Source: Nitrospirota bacterium (GTDB lineage Bacteria > Nitrospirota > Nitrospiria > Nitrospirales > Nitrospiraceae). From it: 5,086 nt of DNA. Below the pieces are notes generated by a model that had not been told where the DNA came from, ran no database searches, and saw only the letters and a list, made by a program, of their open reading frames with translations. Location of the stretch: the NCBI GenBank assembly GCA_016235225.1, contig JACRLS010000173.1, forward strand, positions 1-5,086, in the 5' to 3' direction. The position numbers and the translations under genes were made by a program. Below are positions 1 through 4,493 of the stretch, one piece after another (position 1 is the stretch's first letter; each line of letters starts with the position of its first letter).

Positions 1-125
1 AGGTCGTCATCGACGATCCCGCGGTGGAAGAGACCTTAGACGTCAATATTCCTCTCGGCGCCAAATCCCTCGGCGCCGCCATCGAGGCGTATCGAATCCA
101 CATCAGCTTCATCAAGAAGGGCTAG
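1..125 (+). CDS. C-terminal end of an unrecognised protein (5' truncated by window edge)
   Basis: An open frame runs from the window edge (first full codon at 3) to a TAG at 123-125 and gives about 40 residues. It begins VVIDDPAVEETLD and ends EAYRIHISFIKKG. The stretch is mixed acidic and hydrophobic with a basic end. Its codon use (GC-rich third positions) resembles the genes around it, so it is probably the real tail of a gene starting outside the window. I see no motif, membrane segment or signature that identifies a family, and I assign no function. It converges on the broken peroxidase gene, whose stop is 63 bases away. The gap between them shows no clear terminator hairpin. Confidence 0.5.
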   Translation, partial: VVIDDPAVEETLDVNIPLGAKSLGAAIEAYRIHISFIKKG

Positions 126-188
126 AGGCAGTAGCGAGAGGTTGGGGCGAGACTGACTTCCCTTCTGATTGCCTATCGCCGCGACGTG

Positions 189-718
189 CTAGCGGGCGAG
201 GGCCAGCTCCACGTCGCGCACGATCTGCTCGTTCAGCGGTTTCGTGCGATGGTGGTAGCGGCCGATCACGCTGCCCTGGCGATCCACGAGGTACTTCTGG
301 AAGTTCCACTCGACGTCGCCGGGGAACGGGCTCTGTTGGGTCAGGTAGCGATAGAGGGGATGGATGTCCGACCCTTTGACGCTGATCTTGCTGAAGAGGG
401 GAAAGGATACGTCTCGTACATGGATTCCAGATCCGAATACTGCGGGGTGTTGCCGCAAAAGCTGGCCGTGTTGACCAACAGCAAGACCTTCCCGCGGTAT
501 TGGCCAAGAGACACGGGCTTTCCGTCGATGTCATTGAGCGTGAAGTCGTACAGCGACGGCGATTGAGCGGCCATCAGCAGTTCCTCCGAAGCGACAGGCC
601 GGGCAGAGCGAACGTCACCGGCCTGAGCTTGGCTGCCCCAGAACTGGTAGCCGGTCGTGCACCCGGCGATGAGAGCCATCGTCATTCCGGCAAGCAGTCG
701 TCGGCGTCTCCCCGTCAT
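189..718 (-). pseudogene. Glutathione peroxidase family lipoprotein, broken by an internal deletion and frameshift
   Basis: The family reduces hydroperoxides with a peroxidatic Cys. The N-terminal half starts at the ATG at 718, with GAGGTGA seven to eleven bases upstream. It carries an Arg-rich n-region, a hydrophobic stretch and a lipobox LIAGC (residues 16-20), so the intact protein was probably a membrane-anchored periplasmic lipoprotein. The core follows: FTLNDIDGKPVSLGQYRGK, then NTASFCGNTPQY with peroxidatic Cys88, then LESMYETY (to about 104). Family sequence resumes in another frame near position 410 with VSFPLFSKI, WNFQKYLVD and a stop at 189-191. About 35-40 residues normally found between these blocks are missing, including the GFPxNxFG segment that supplies an active-site Gln/Asn. 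The missing length must be 1 modulo 3. Neither half has any other lesion, so the damage is recent or an assembly error. The active-site codon is Cys, not the TGA of a selenoprotein. Confidence 0.85.
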
Positions 719-722
719 GAGA

Positions 723-729
723 TCACCTC
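723..729 (-). promoter_or_regulatory. Shine-Dalgarno for the glutathione peroxidase gene
   Basis: On the minus strand GAGGTGA precedes the ATG at 718 by four bases. It supports that ATG as the authentic start of the lipoprotein signal peptide. Confidence 0.6.
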
Positions 730-760
730 ACCCGCCTACGCAGGAAGCCACGGCTGCCCG

Positions 761-874
761 GCCTTCGTAGCCGAGCTACTTCGGCGGAGTAGGCTGAAGC
801 GGCGGAGGAATGCGCAGCGGGTGTCCGCCGAAGCCTTGGCGAAGGCGGACATGCTTCGGCGGGTTTCGCCGAAG
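761..874. repeat. REP-like cluster of CTTCGGCG palindromes
   Basis: The space between the htpX and peroxidase remnants contains at least four copies of CTTCGGCG in alternating orientation (at 779, 826 inverted, 854 and 867 inverted). They form several hairpins: 767-779 (GTAGC/GCTAC), 776-792 (CTACT/AGTAG), 822-851 (arms TGTCCGCC/GGCGGACA around an inner GAA/GAA mismatch) and 854-874 (CTTCGGCG/CGCCGAAG, loop of five). Alternating palindromes confined to an intergenic space are typical of REP or other dispersed extragenic repeats. I recall similar palindromes translated as spurious peptides containing FAKASAD in many environmental genomes, but I cannot verify that here. The six-frame translations of this stretch look like artefacts of the repeat, not genes. 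Confidence 0.6.
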
Positions 875-886
875 AAACCAAAGGGA

Positions 887-906
887 CCACGGCTGTAAGG
901 CCGTGG
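887..906 (-). terminator. Possible terminator of htpX
   Basis: CCACGGC and GCCGTGG form a perfect 7-bp stem with a 6-base loop, 22 bases past the htpX stop. On the minus strand the stem is followed by TCCCTTTGGTTTC, which is T-rich but not a clean U tract. It could instead be the outer palindrome of the adjacent repeat cluster. Confidence 0.35.
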
Positions 907-928
907 GGCTCCACCCTGCGCGAGCGGG

Positions 929-1662
929 TTACAACCGTTCCAAAGCGGCAATCCGGACTTCGACCGGCGGATGGGTGGCAAAGAGCCCCATGAGACCGCC
1001 CGTGCGACCCGAAATTTTCATGGTCGCCAGGGCATCCTGCGTGGCCGGCTCGAACTGCGCCCGATTGACCCAGCGATCAATGGCGCGCAGGGCGGAGATC
1101 ATCGCATCCTTCCCGTAGACCTTGGCGGCGAAGGCATCCGCGCCGAATTCACGGCGCCGGGAGAACCAGCTGATGGGGATCATGGCCAGGATGCCCAGGA
1201 CGATTTCGAGGACCATCGAGAGCATAAAACCCAGCCCCGCCTGATCGCGCTCCGCGACGAGACGGCGACCATCGAGTTGTTCTTGCTGGGGCCGGTGGCG
1301 AAGGCGTTGGGATCGGGCGATTCGTAGATCCAGACTTCCGGCATCTGAATCTTGAGGCGCTGGGCAATTTCCTTCACGGAGCCGAAAATGATGTGCTCGG
1401 CCGGCGTGCGGGGCTGCTCGATCCGGACGCAGTCCAGCATGGCTCGCGCCATCTGCTTGGAGAAGGCCAAGCTGATAAAAGCGCCGCCGAAGCCCAGGAC
1501 CATCGCATAGACCACCATCATTTCGTTCACCGATTGGCGGATATCGATGCCGAAGGCCGGCAGGACGACGTAGGCCAGCACGTTGAACGTGAAATAGAGG
1601 GTAATGCCGATCAGGATATTCGAGATCAGCAGCAGCCCAATACCTTTCATCTTCTTAAACAT
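929..1662 (-). pseudogene. htpX: HtpX-type membrane zinc metalloprotease (M48), active-site region deleted
   Basis: HtpX is an inner-membrane protease of protein quality control (M48 family). The start is the ATG at 1662, with AGGAGGAGA upstream. The N-terminal part has two hydrophobic segments (about residues 7-38 and 48-66), then the family sequence PDPNAFATGPS and VAVS (to about 135). After this, near position 1255, the frame changes. The C-terminal family sequence resumes as ERDQAGLGFMLSMVLEI, followed by WFSRRREFGADAFA, which keeps the downstream Glu zinc ligand, and THPPVEVRIAAL near the stop (TAA, 929-931). The missing block of roughly 50-60 residues normally holds HExxH and the following membrane segment. 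Both parts together total about 243 residues, against about 290 in the family. No other lesion is visible. Neither fragment could be a working protease. Strong translation and promoter signals remain, so the truncated N-terminal membrane portion could still be made. Confidence 0.87.
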
Positions 1663-1667
1663 CTGAC

Positions 1668-1676
1668 TCTCCTCCT
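1668..1676 (-). promoter_or_regulatory. Strong ribosome binding site of htpX
   Basis: The minus strand reads AGGAGGAGA, with the AGGAGG core eight bases before the ATG at 1662. It fixes the start and rules out the longer upstream reading frame that continues to about 1827. Confidence 0.7.
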
Positions 1677-1707
1677 GGTTCCCTAAATGACTGCCGAATG
1701 TGTCTGT

Positions 1708-1713
1708 ATTATA
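1708..1713 (-). promoter_or_regulatory. Candidate -10 box for htpX
   Basis: A perfect TATAAT lies on the minus strand 45 bases before the htpX ATG. It would give a leader of about 38 bases that includes the ribosome binding site. I see no good -35 hexamer at 16-18 bases upstream, so the promoter may need an activator or an alternative sigma factor. Confidence 0.45.
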
Positions 1714-1836
1714 CCCGATTCCTGGCGTCCCGTGCGGGGGACCGGGCCACCTGGTCGGTGCATACAGAATAAGTCGCCATGTCCGCTCGGTCAAGGACCG
1801 TGCATGAACCGATAAACCGGACCTCATGCGCCGTCA

Positions 1837-1865
1837 TTGACCGCCATGGAGGCATCTGTTACAAC
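1837..1865 (+). promoter_or_regulatory. Candidate promoter of the cupredoxin-synthase operon
   Basis: TTGACC (1837-1842, five of six to the -35 consensus), a 17-base spacer and TACAAC (1860-1865), preceded by TG one base away (extended -10). The expected transcription start is at about 1872, one base from the ATG at 1873. No Shine-Dalgarno sits at a useful distance from that ATG, so a leaderless message fits. This also argues against the upstream TTG (1837) and ATG (1846) as starts, since both lie inside the promoter. Confidence 0.45.
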
Positions 1866-1872
1866 CACACCC

Positions 1873-2316
1873 ATGAGTCTTCTACGGAGCAGAGCTAACC
1901 GCCGGATGGGCACGCGCCTCGCCTTGCTGTCAGCCGTCCTTCTTAGCGGGTTGGCCCAGGCGGCCGATGTGCCGGCCCCGCCATTTGCCGTCCAGGTCGA
2001 TGAGGATGGGGTACAACGCGCCGGCATCCAACTGGACAGCTACGCCTATGTCCCGAGCCATCTCATCGTCCAGGCCGGCAAGCCGGTCGAGTTGACCTTG
2101 ACCAGCGTGACCTTCATTACCCCGCATAATTTCATTCTCCTGGAACCGAGCGCTGGCCTGACGATCGAGCAGGACATCGGATCAGGCAAGACCGTTATCG
2201 TCAAGTTCACGCCTACCAAGCCCGGCCTCTATCCTTTCTACTGTGACAAGAAACTTCTCTTCTTGCCCAGTCATCGTGAAAAGGGGATGGAAGGTCGCCT
2301 CGAAGTGCGCGAGTGA
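1873..2316 (+). CDS. Secreted cupredoxin (type 1 copper protein)
   Basis: The 147-residue protein is a small periplasmic copper protein, probably an electron carrier. Its n-region is Arg-rich, its h-region is LALLSAVLLSGL, and the signal peptidase I site is AQA before Ala31. The mature domain of about 117 residues has the Greek-key cupredoxin pattern ending in GLYPFYCDKK. Likely copper ligands are His85 (in TPHNF), Cys124, His134 and Met139, giving Cys-x9-His-x4-Met, a rather long first loop compared with plastocyanin or azurin. The start is placed at ATG 1873 because it follows a candidate promoter directly and leaves a normal signal peptide. ATG 1846 is the main alternative, and ATG 1906 would also leave a usable signal. 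The stop TGA overlaps the GTG start of the next gene, so the pair is probably translationally coupled. The redox partner is not evident. Confidence 0.8.
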   Translation: MSLLRSRANRRMGTRLALLSAVLLSGLAQAADVPAPPFAVQVDEDGVQRAGIQLDSYAYVPSHLIVQAGKPVELTLTSVTFITPHNFILLEPSAGLTIEQDIGSGKTVIVKFTPTKPGLYPFYCDKKLLFLPSHREKGMEGRLEVRE

Positions 2317-3458
2317 CTCAGCCCGCCTCCTATGATGCCGCGCGTCTGCTGACCGACCTCCTGAAGCGCGTTTCCCGGTCTTTCTACCTCACGCTGGCCG
2401 CGCTTCCGAGCGGACTCCGGGAGGCGATGGGGCTCGGTTATCTGTTCGCGCGTGCCGCGGACACGATTGCCGATACGGATCTGATCCCCCGCTCCAAGCG
2501 GCTGGAACTCTTGCTTTCCTTTCGTGCGCAGTTCGTCCACGACCGCGTTGATGCGGCGGCCGTGAAGGTGATCCAGACGGCGCTGCTTCCGCATCAGCAT
2601 GAGTCCGGGGAGCGGATCCTGCTGGAGCAACTGGATGCCTGCTTTCGGCTCCTGGCTGCGATGCCAAGTGGCGATCAGGAACGCATCCGCAGGCTCATGC
2701 CCACGCTGACCCGAGGCATGGAGCTTGACCTCGCTTTTTTCCCAGGCGATACGGTGAAGGATTTGACGGCGCTGCCAGGGCTGGCCTCACTGGATCAGTA
2801 CACCTATTTCGTGGCGGGCTGCGTGGGAGAGTTTTGGACGGCCATGACCTGTGCGCACCGTCCTTCCTTAGCCGGTTGGAATGTCGAGGACATGTCGGCG
2901 AAGGGTGTTCGATTCGGCAAGGGGCTTCAGTTGACGAATGTGTTGAAGGATGTGGCCAAGGATCTCCAGCGGGGACGGTGCTATCTGCCGCAACCGCTGC
3001 TGGCTGAGTGTGGGCTGACCCCCGCGGATCTGCTCAAGCGGGAGAACATCGATCGTGCCCGACCGGTGATGAGGCGTCTGGCGGGCATGGCCGTGGAGCA
3101 TCTTGACGTGGGGTGGGCCTACACGATGGCGATCCCGCGGCGGGAGGTCCGCTTACGCCTCGCCTGCATGTGGCCCATTCTGCTCGCGGGCGAAACCCTG
3201 GCGCGAGTCGTCACGTCCCCCGATCTGCTTGATGCCGCGAAGTCTGTGAAAGTCAGCCGAGGCGTCGTCTACCGCGTCATGGCCTCCACCATCCTCACCG
3301 GCGCCTGCGGCTGCCTCGCCACGGCCTACTGGGGCTACCTTCGAAAACAAGTCGTCAGAGAGCGGACATCGCCAACGGCACTCGTCTTCTGCATTTCGGC
3401 CGGCAATCCGTTTTGCGCATTGCAACATGTAACCGTAAGGGTTACAATAGAGCTGTGA
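2313..3458 (+). CDS. Squalene/phytoene synthase family protein with run-on C-terminus
   Basis: This trans-isoprenyl diphosphate synthase family condenses two farnesyl (or geranylgeranyl) diphosphates head to head. Squalene for hopanoids or sterols is the most likely product. Near the N-terminus SRSFYLTLAALP is followed by the first Asp-rich motif D50TIAD54. The second lies in QLTNVLKDVAKDLQRGRCYLP (D213 and D217), and the usual DxxED appears as DVAKD. AIPRREVRLRLACMWPI resembles squalene synthases more than phytoene synthases. Residues 323-343 form a hydrophobic segment followed by RKQ, possibly a C-terminal membrane anchor as in eukaryotic squalene synthases. Two downstream copies of this tail end in LRKQIV and a stop. 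Here the equivalent stop (3357-3359) is AGA, so 33 extra residues of low family likeness follow. The GTG start overlaps the cupredoxin stop (GTGA), and the TGA at 3456-3458 overlaps the higB start. The core enzyme looks intact. Whether the extension harms it is unknown. Confidence 0.85.
   Translation: MTQPASYDAARLLTDLLKRVSRSFYLTLAALPSGLREAMGLGYLFARAADTIADTDLIPRSKRLELLLSFRAQFVHDRVDAAAVKVIQTALLPHQHESGERILLEQLDACFRLLAAMPSGDQERIRRLMPTLTRGMELDLAFFPGDTVKDLTALPGLASLDQYTYFVAGCVGEFWTAMTCAHRPSLAGWNVEDMSAKGVRFGKGLQLTNVLKDVAKDLQRGRCYLPQPLLAECGLTPADLLKRENIDRARPVMRRLAGMAVEHLDVGWAYTMAIPRREVRLRLACMWPILLAGETLARVVTSPDLLDAAKSVKVSRGVVYRVMASTILTGACGCLATAYWGYLRKQVVRERTSPTALVFCISAGNPFCALQHVTVRVTIEL
3169..3359 (+). 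repeat. Synthase 3'-end repeat, copy A (within the gene)
   Basis: This is the resident copy, codons 286-348 of the synthase plus the position where the stop should be (AGA instead of TGA or TAA). It aligns without gaps to copy C at an offset of 1074 bases. The first 47 full codons (3171-3311) have six mismatches, and the last 15 codons (3312-3356) are strongly diverged. It aligns to copy B only over the last ~70 bases. Confidence 0.9.
3420..3448 (+). promoter_or_regulatory. higBA promoter
   Basis: TTGCAA (3420-3425), a spacer of exactly 17 bases and TACAAT (3443-3448). The predicted transcription start falls at about 3455, which is the GTG start codon of higB, so the transcript would be leaderless. 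No Shine-Dalgarno precedes that GTG. The promoter lies inside the run-on tail of the synthase reading frame. Confidence 0.55.
3428..3446. promoter_or_regulatory. Palindromic operator, probable HigA autoregulation site
   Basis: TGTAACC and GGTTACA form a perfect 7-bp inverted repeat around GTAAG. The palindrome covers the spacer and overlaps the -10 box of the higBA promoter. HigA-type antitoxins repress their own operon by binding such palindromes. That HigA binds this one is inferred from position and symmetry. Confidence 0.6.
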
Positions 3459-3733
3459 TCCGGCGCTTCGCGCACAAGGGTTTGGAACGGTTCTATCGCA
3501 CCGGGAGCAAAGCGGGAATTCAAGCGAAGCACGCCGATCGGCTGCGCCTGATTGTGTCCAACTTGGATCAGGCCGAATCTGCCGAGCACATGGCTTTGCC
3601 GGGTCTCGCGTTGCATCAACTGAAAGGCGACCGCAAAGGGATCTGGGCGGTGAAAGTCAGCGGCAATTGGCGTGTGACATTCCATTTTGCCGATGAGCAT
3701 GCCGATATGGTGCATTACGAGGATTACCATTAA
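3455..3733 (+). CDS. higB: HigB-type mRNA interferase toxin (RelE superfamily)
   Basis: HigB toxins are ribosome-dependent endoribonucleases. The 92-residue protein has the family opening MIRRFAHKGLERFY, a central LALHQLKGDRKGIWAVKV, SGNWRVTF, and the terminal EDYH. Counted from the GTG at 3455, the residues known to be catalytic in Proteus HigB appear at the same numbers: His54, Lys57, Arg73, Tyr91 and His92. The length also matches, which supports this start over the in-frame upstream start at 3413. The toxin therefore looks active. Its GTG overlaps the stop of the synthase frame (GTGA), so it could be translated both from a leaderless transcript and by coupling after the synthase. Toxin before antitoxin is the usual higBA order. 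The higA ribosome binding site begins inside the higB stop codon. Confidence 0.9.
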   Translation: MIRRFAHKGLERFYRTGSKAGIQAKHADRLRLIVSNLDQAESAEHMALPGLALHQLKGDRKGIWAVKVSGNWRVTFHFADEHADMVHYEDYH

Positions 3734-3741
3734 GGAGGTGA
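3732..3741 (+). promoter_or_regulatory. Very strong ribosome binding site of higA
   Basis: AAGGAGGTGA is a near-perfect anti-16S match. Its AGGAGG core lies seven bases before the GTG at 3746 and 13 before the ATG at 3752, so GTG 3746 is the better start. The contrast with the absent site at higB suggests more antitoxin than toxin is made per transcript. Confidence 0.75.
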
Positions 3742-3745
3742 GACC

Positions 3746-4042
3746 GTGGGCATGCACAACCCCGCCCATCCGGGCGAAATTCTGAGGGATCTGGTGCTTG
3801 ACCCCTTAGGTTTATCCGTCACCGACGCGGCCGAGCATCTTGGTGTGAGCCGCAAGACGTTGTCAAAGGTGTTGAACGGGCGCGGAACGGTCACGCCGGA
3901 GATGGCGCTGCGGCTTGAAATGACGTTCGGCAAACCCGACGCGGCGCATTGGCTCAGGCTGCAGAATGCCTATGACCTTTGGCAGGCACGGCGGCAATCC
4001 CGCGCGATTCATGTCTCGCCCATTACGGCTCATGCCGTATAG
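3746..4042 (+). CDS. higA: HigA-type antitoxin, XRE-family DNA-binding protein
   Basis: The 98-residue protein neutralises HigB and represses the operon. It begins with the family hallmark HNPAHPGEILRD. A helix-turn-helix follows at about residues 23-62 (SVTDAAEHLGVSRKTLSKVLNG then TVTPEMALRLEMTFG), and then the typical DAAHWLRLQNAYDLWQARR. All expected parts of a HigA of about 100 residues are present. The spacing of 12 bases from higB and the strong ribosome binding site indicate co-transcription. The coding end contains a 6-bp hairpin (TACGGC/GCCGTA, 4024-4039) that runs to the TAG. No U tract follows it, so it is not a convincing terminator. Transcription may run into the synthase-tail repeats. 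Confidence 0.9.
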   Translation: MGMHNPAHPGEILRDLVLDPLGLSVTDAAEHLGVSRKTLSKVLNGRGTVTPEMALRLEMTFGKPDAAHWLRLQNAYDLWQARRQSRAIHVSPITAHAV

Positions 4043-4098
4043 TCGCGACCGCGGTGAAGCGAGCTACTGGCTCATACTCAGCAAACTCGCCCCCCTTT

Positions 4099-4169
4099 CA
4101 ACCAGCCTCGGCGCCTGCGGACTTCCCGCCACCGCCTATTGGGGCAGGCTACGAAAGCAGATTGTGTGA
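4099..4169 (+). repeat. Synthase 3'-end repeat, copy B (short)
   Basis: This copy translates as TSLGACGLPATAYWGRLRKQIV followed by TGA (4167-4169), matching the last 22-23 codons of the synthase with one codon missing near its start. It shares ATAYWG with copy A and RLRKQIV plus a stop with copy C, so it looks close to the ancestral tail. It begins close to where copies A and C start to diverge. Confidence 0.8.
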
Positions 4170-4200
4170 ACGGCGAAATGTGAATGTGTGATTGCAAGAC

Positions 4201-4240
4201 CTGACCCCACAGCGACGCTCCTGACCCCACAGCGACGCTC
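4201..4240 (+). repeat. Exact 20-bp tandem duplication next to copy C
   Basis: The unit CTGACCCCACAGCGACGCTC occurs twice head to tail without mismatch, ending two bases before copy C. The preceding bases GCAAGAC make GACCTGACCCC at the left edge. The perfect identity points to a recent slippage or junction event. Confidence 0.95.
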
Positions 4241-4242
4241 CG

Positions 4243-4433
4243 TGTGGCCCATTCTGCTCGCGGGCGAAACCCTGGCGCGAGTCGTCACGTCCCCCGATCT
4301 GCTCGATGCCGCGAAATCCGTGAAAGTCAGCCGAGGCGTTGTCTACCGCGTCATGGCCTCCACCATCCTCACCGGCGCATGTGGCCTCGTCGCCACGCCC
4401 CATCGGGGCCGGCTGCGCAAGCAGATTGTGTAA
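4243..4433 (+). repeat. Synthase 3'-end repeat, copy C (long, with native-looking stop)
   Basis: Codons 286-348 of the synthase are repeated here and followed by TAA. In the first 47 full codons all six differences from copy A are synonymous. In the last 15 codons seven are replacement changes (LVATPHRGRLRKQIV against CLATAYWGYLRKQVV). It has no promoter, start or upstream catalytic part of its own and cannot be an enzyme. It may be a remnant of a second synthase gene or of a replaced 3' end. Confidence 0.85.
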
Positions 4434-4493
4434 ATCAGTATCTGAAGTGGTGGAGAAGGAGCTTGGATCGTTCGAATATCGAGGGAGAGCCAG

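Larger units (their letters stand above)
4043..4493. other. Gene-free stretch with synthase-tail copies and duplications
   Basis: No intact gene is visible between higA and the DUF2442 gene. The stretch holds 56 bases without recognisable origin (4043-4098), tail copy B (4099-4169), a 73-base spacer with the 20-bp tandem repeat (4170-4242), tail copy C (4243-4433), and 60 bases separating it from the convergent DUF2442 stop. An open frame at 4188-4433 covers copy C, but its N-terminal part is spacer sequence, so it is a gene fragment. I found no transposase remnant, no long terminal inverted repeats and no tRNA. Confidence 0.7.

Noticed and set aside
395..425. Programmed frameshift in the peroxidase (and likewise in htpX near 1255)
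   Set aside because: No slippery sequence is evident, and dozens of conserved residues are missing, so changing frame alone could not restore either protein.
926..936. GGGTTACAACC at the htpX stop as a second HigA operator
   Set aside because: It matches one operator half-site only, has no opposite arm, and is explained by the htpX C-terminal codons and stop.
186..1327. Long plus-strand open frames over the peroxidase and htpX genes
   Set aside because: They are antisense shadows. The minus-strand translations carry clear family motifs and the plus-strand ones carry none.
1180..1827. Longer htpX start reaching upstream to about 1827
   Set aside because: The extra N-terminus has no family likeness and would cross the TATAAT and the AGGAGGAGA site. 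MFKKMKGIGL at 1662 is the family start.
3413..3454. Upstream start of higB adding 14 residues
   Set aside because: The extra residues are encoded by the promoter and operator. Starting at GTG 3455 reproduces the catalytic numbering and length of known HigB.
4024..4039. TACGGC/GCCGTA hairpin as the higBA terminator
   Set aside because: The stem is only 6 bp, overlaps the end of the higA coding sequence, and is not followed by a T tract.
3357..4242. Insertion sequence or integron carrying higBA
   Set aside because: No transposase, integrase, terminal inverted repeats or attC-like structure was found. Only the gene-tail copies flank the module.
4188..4433. Copy C open frame as an independent small gene
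   Set aside because: Its N-terminal 18 or so residues come from the tandem-repeat spacer, no ribosome binding site precedes it, and the rest is a tail fragment of the synthase.
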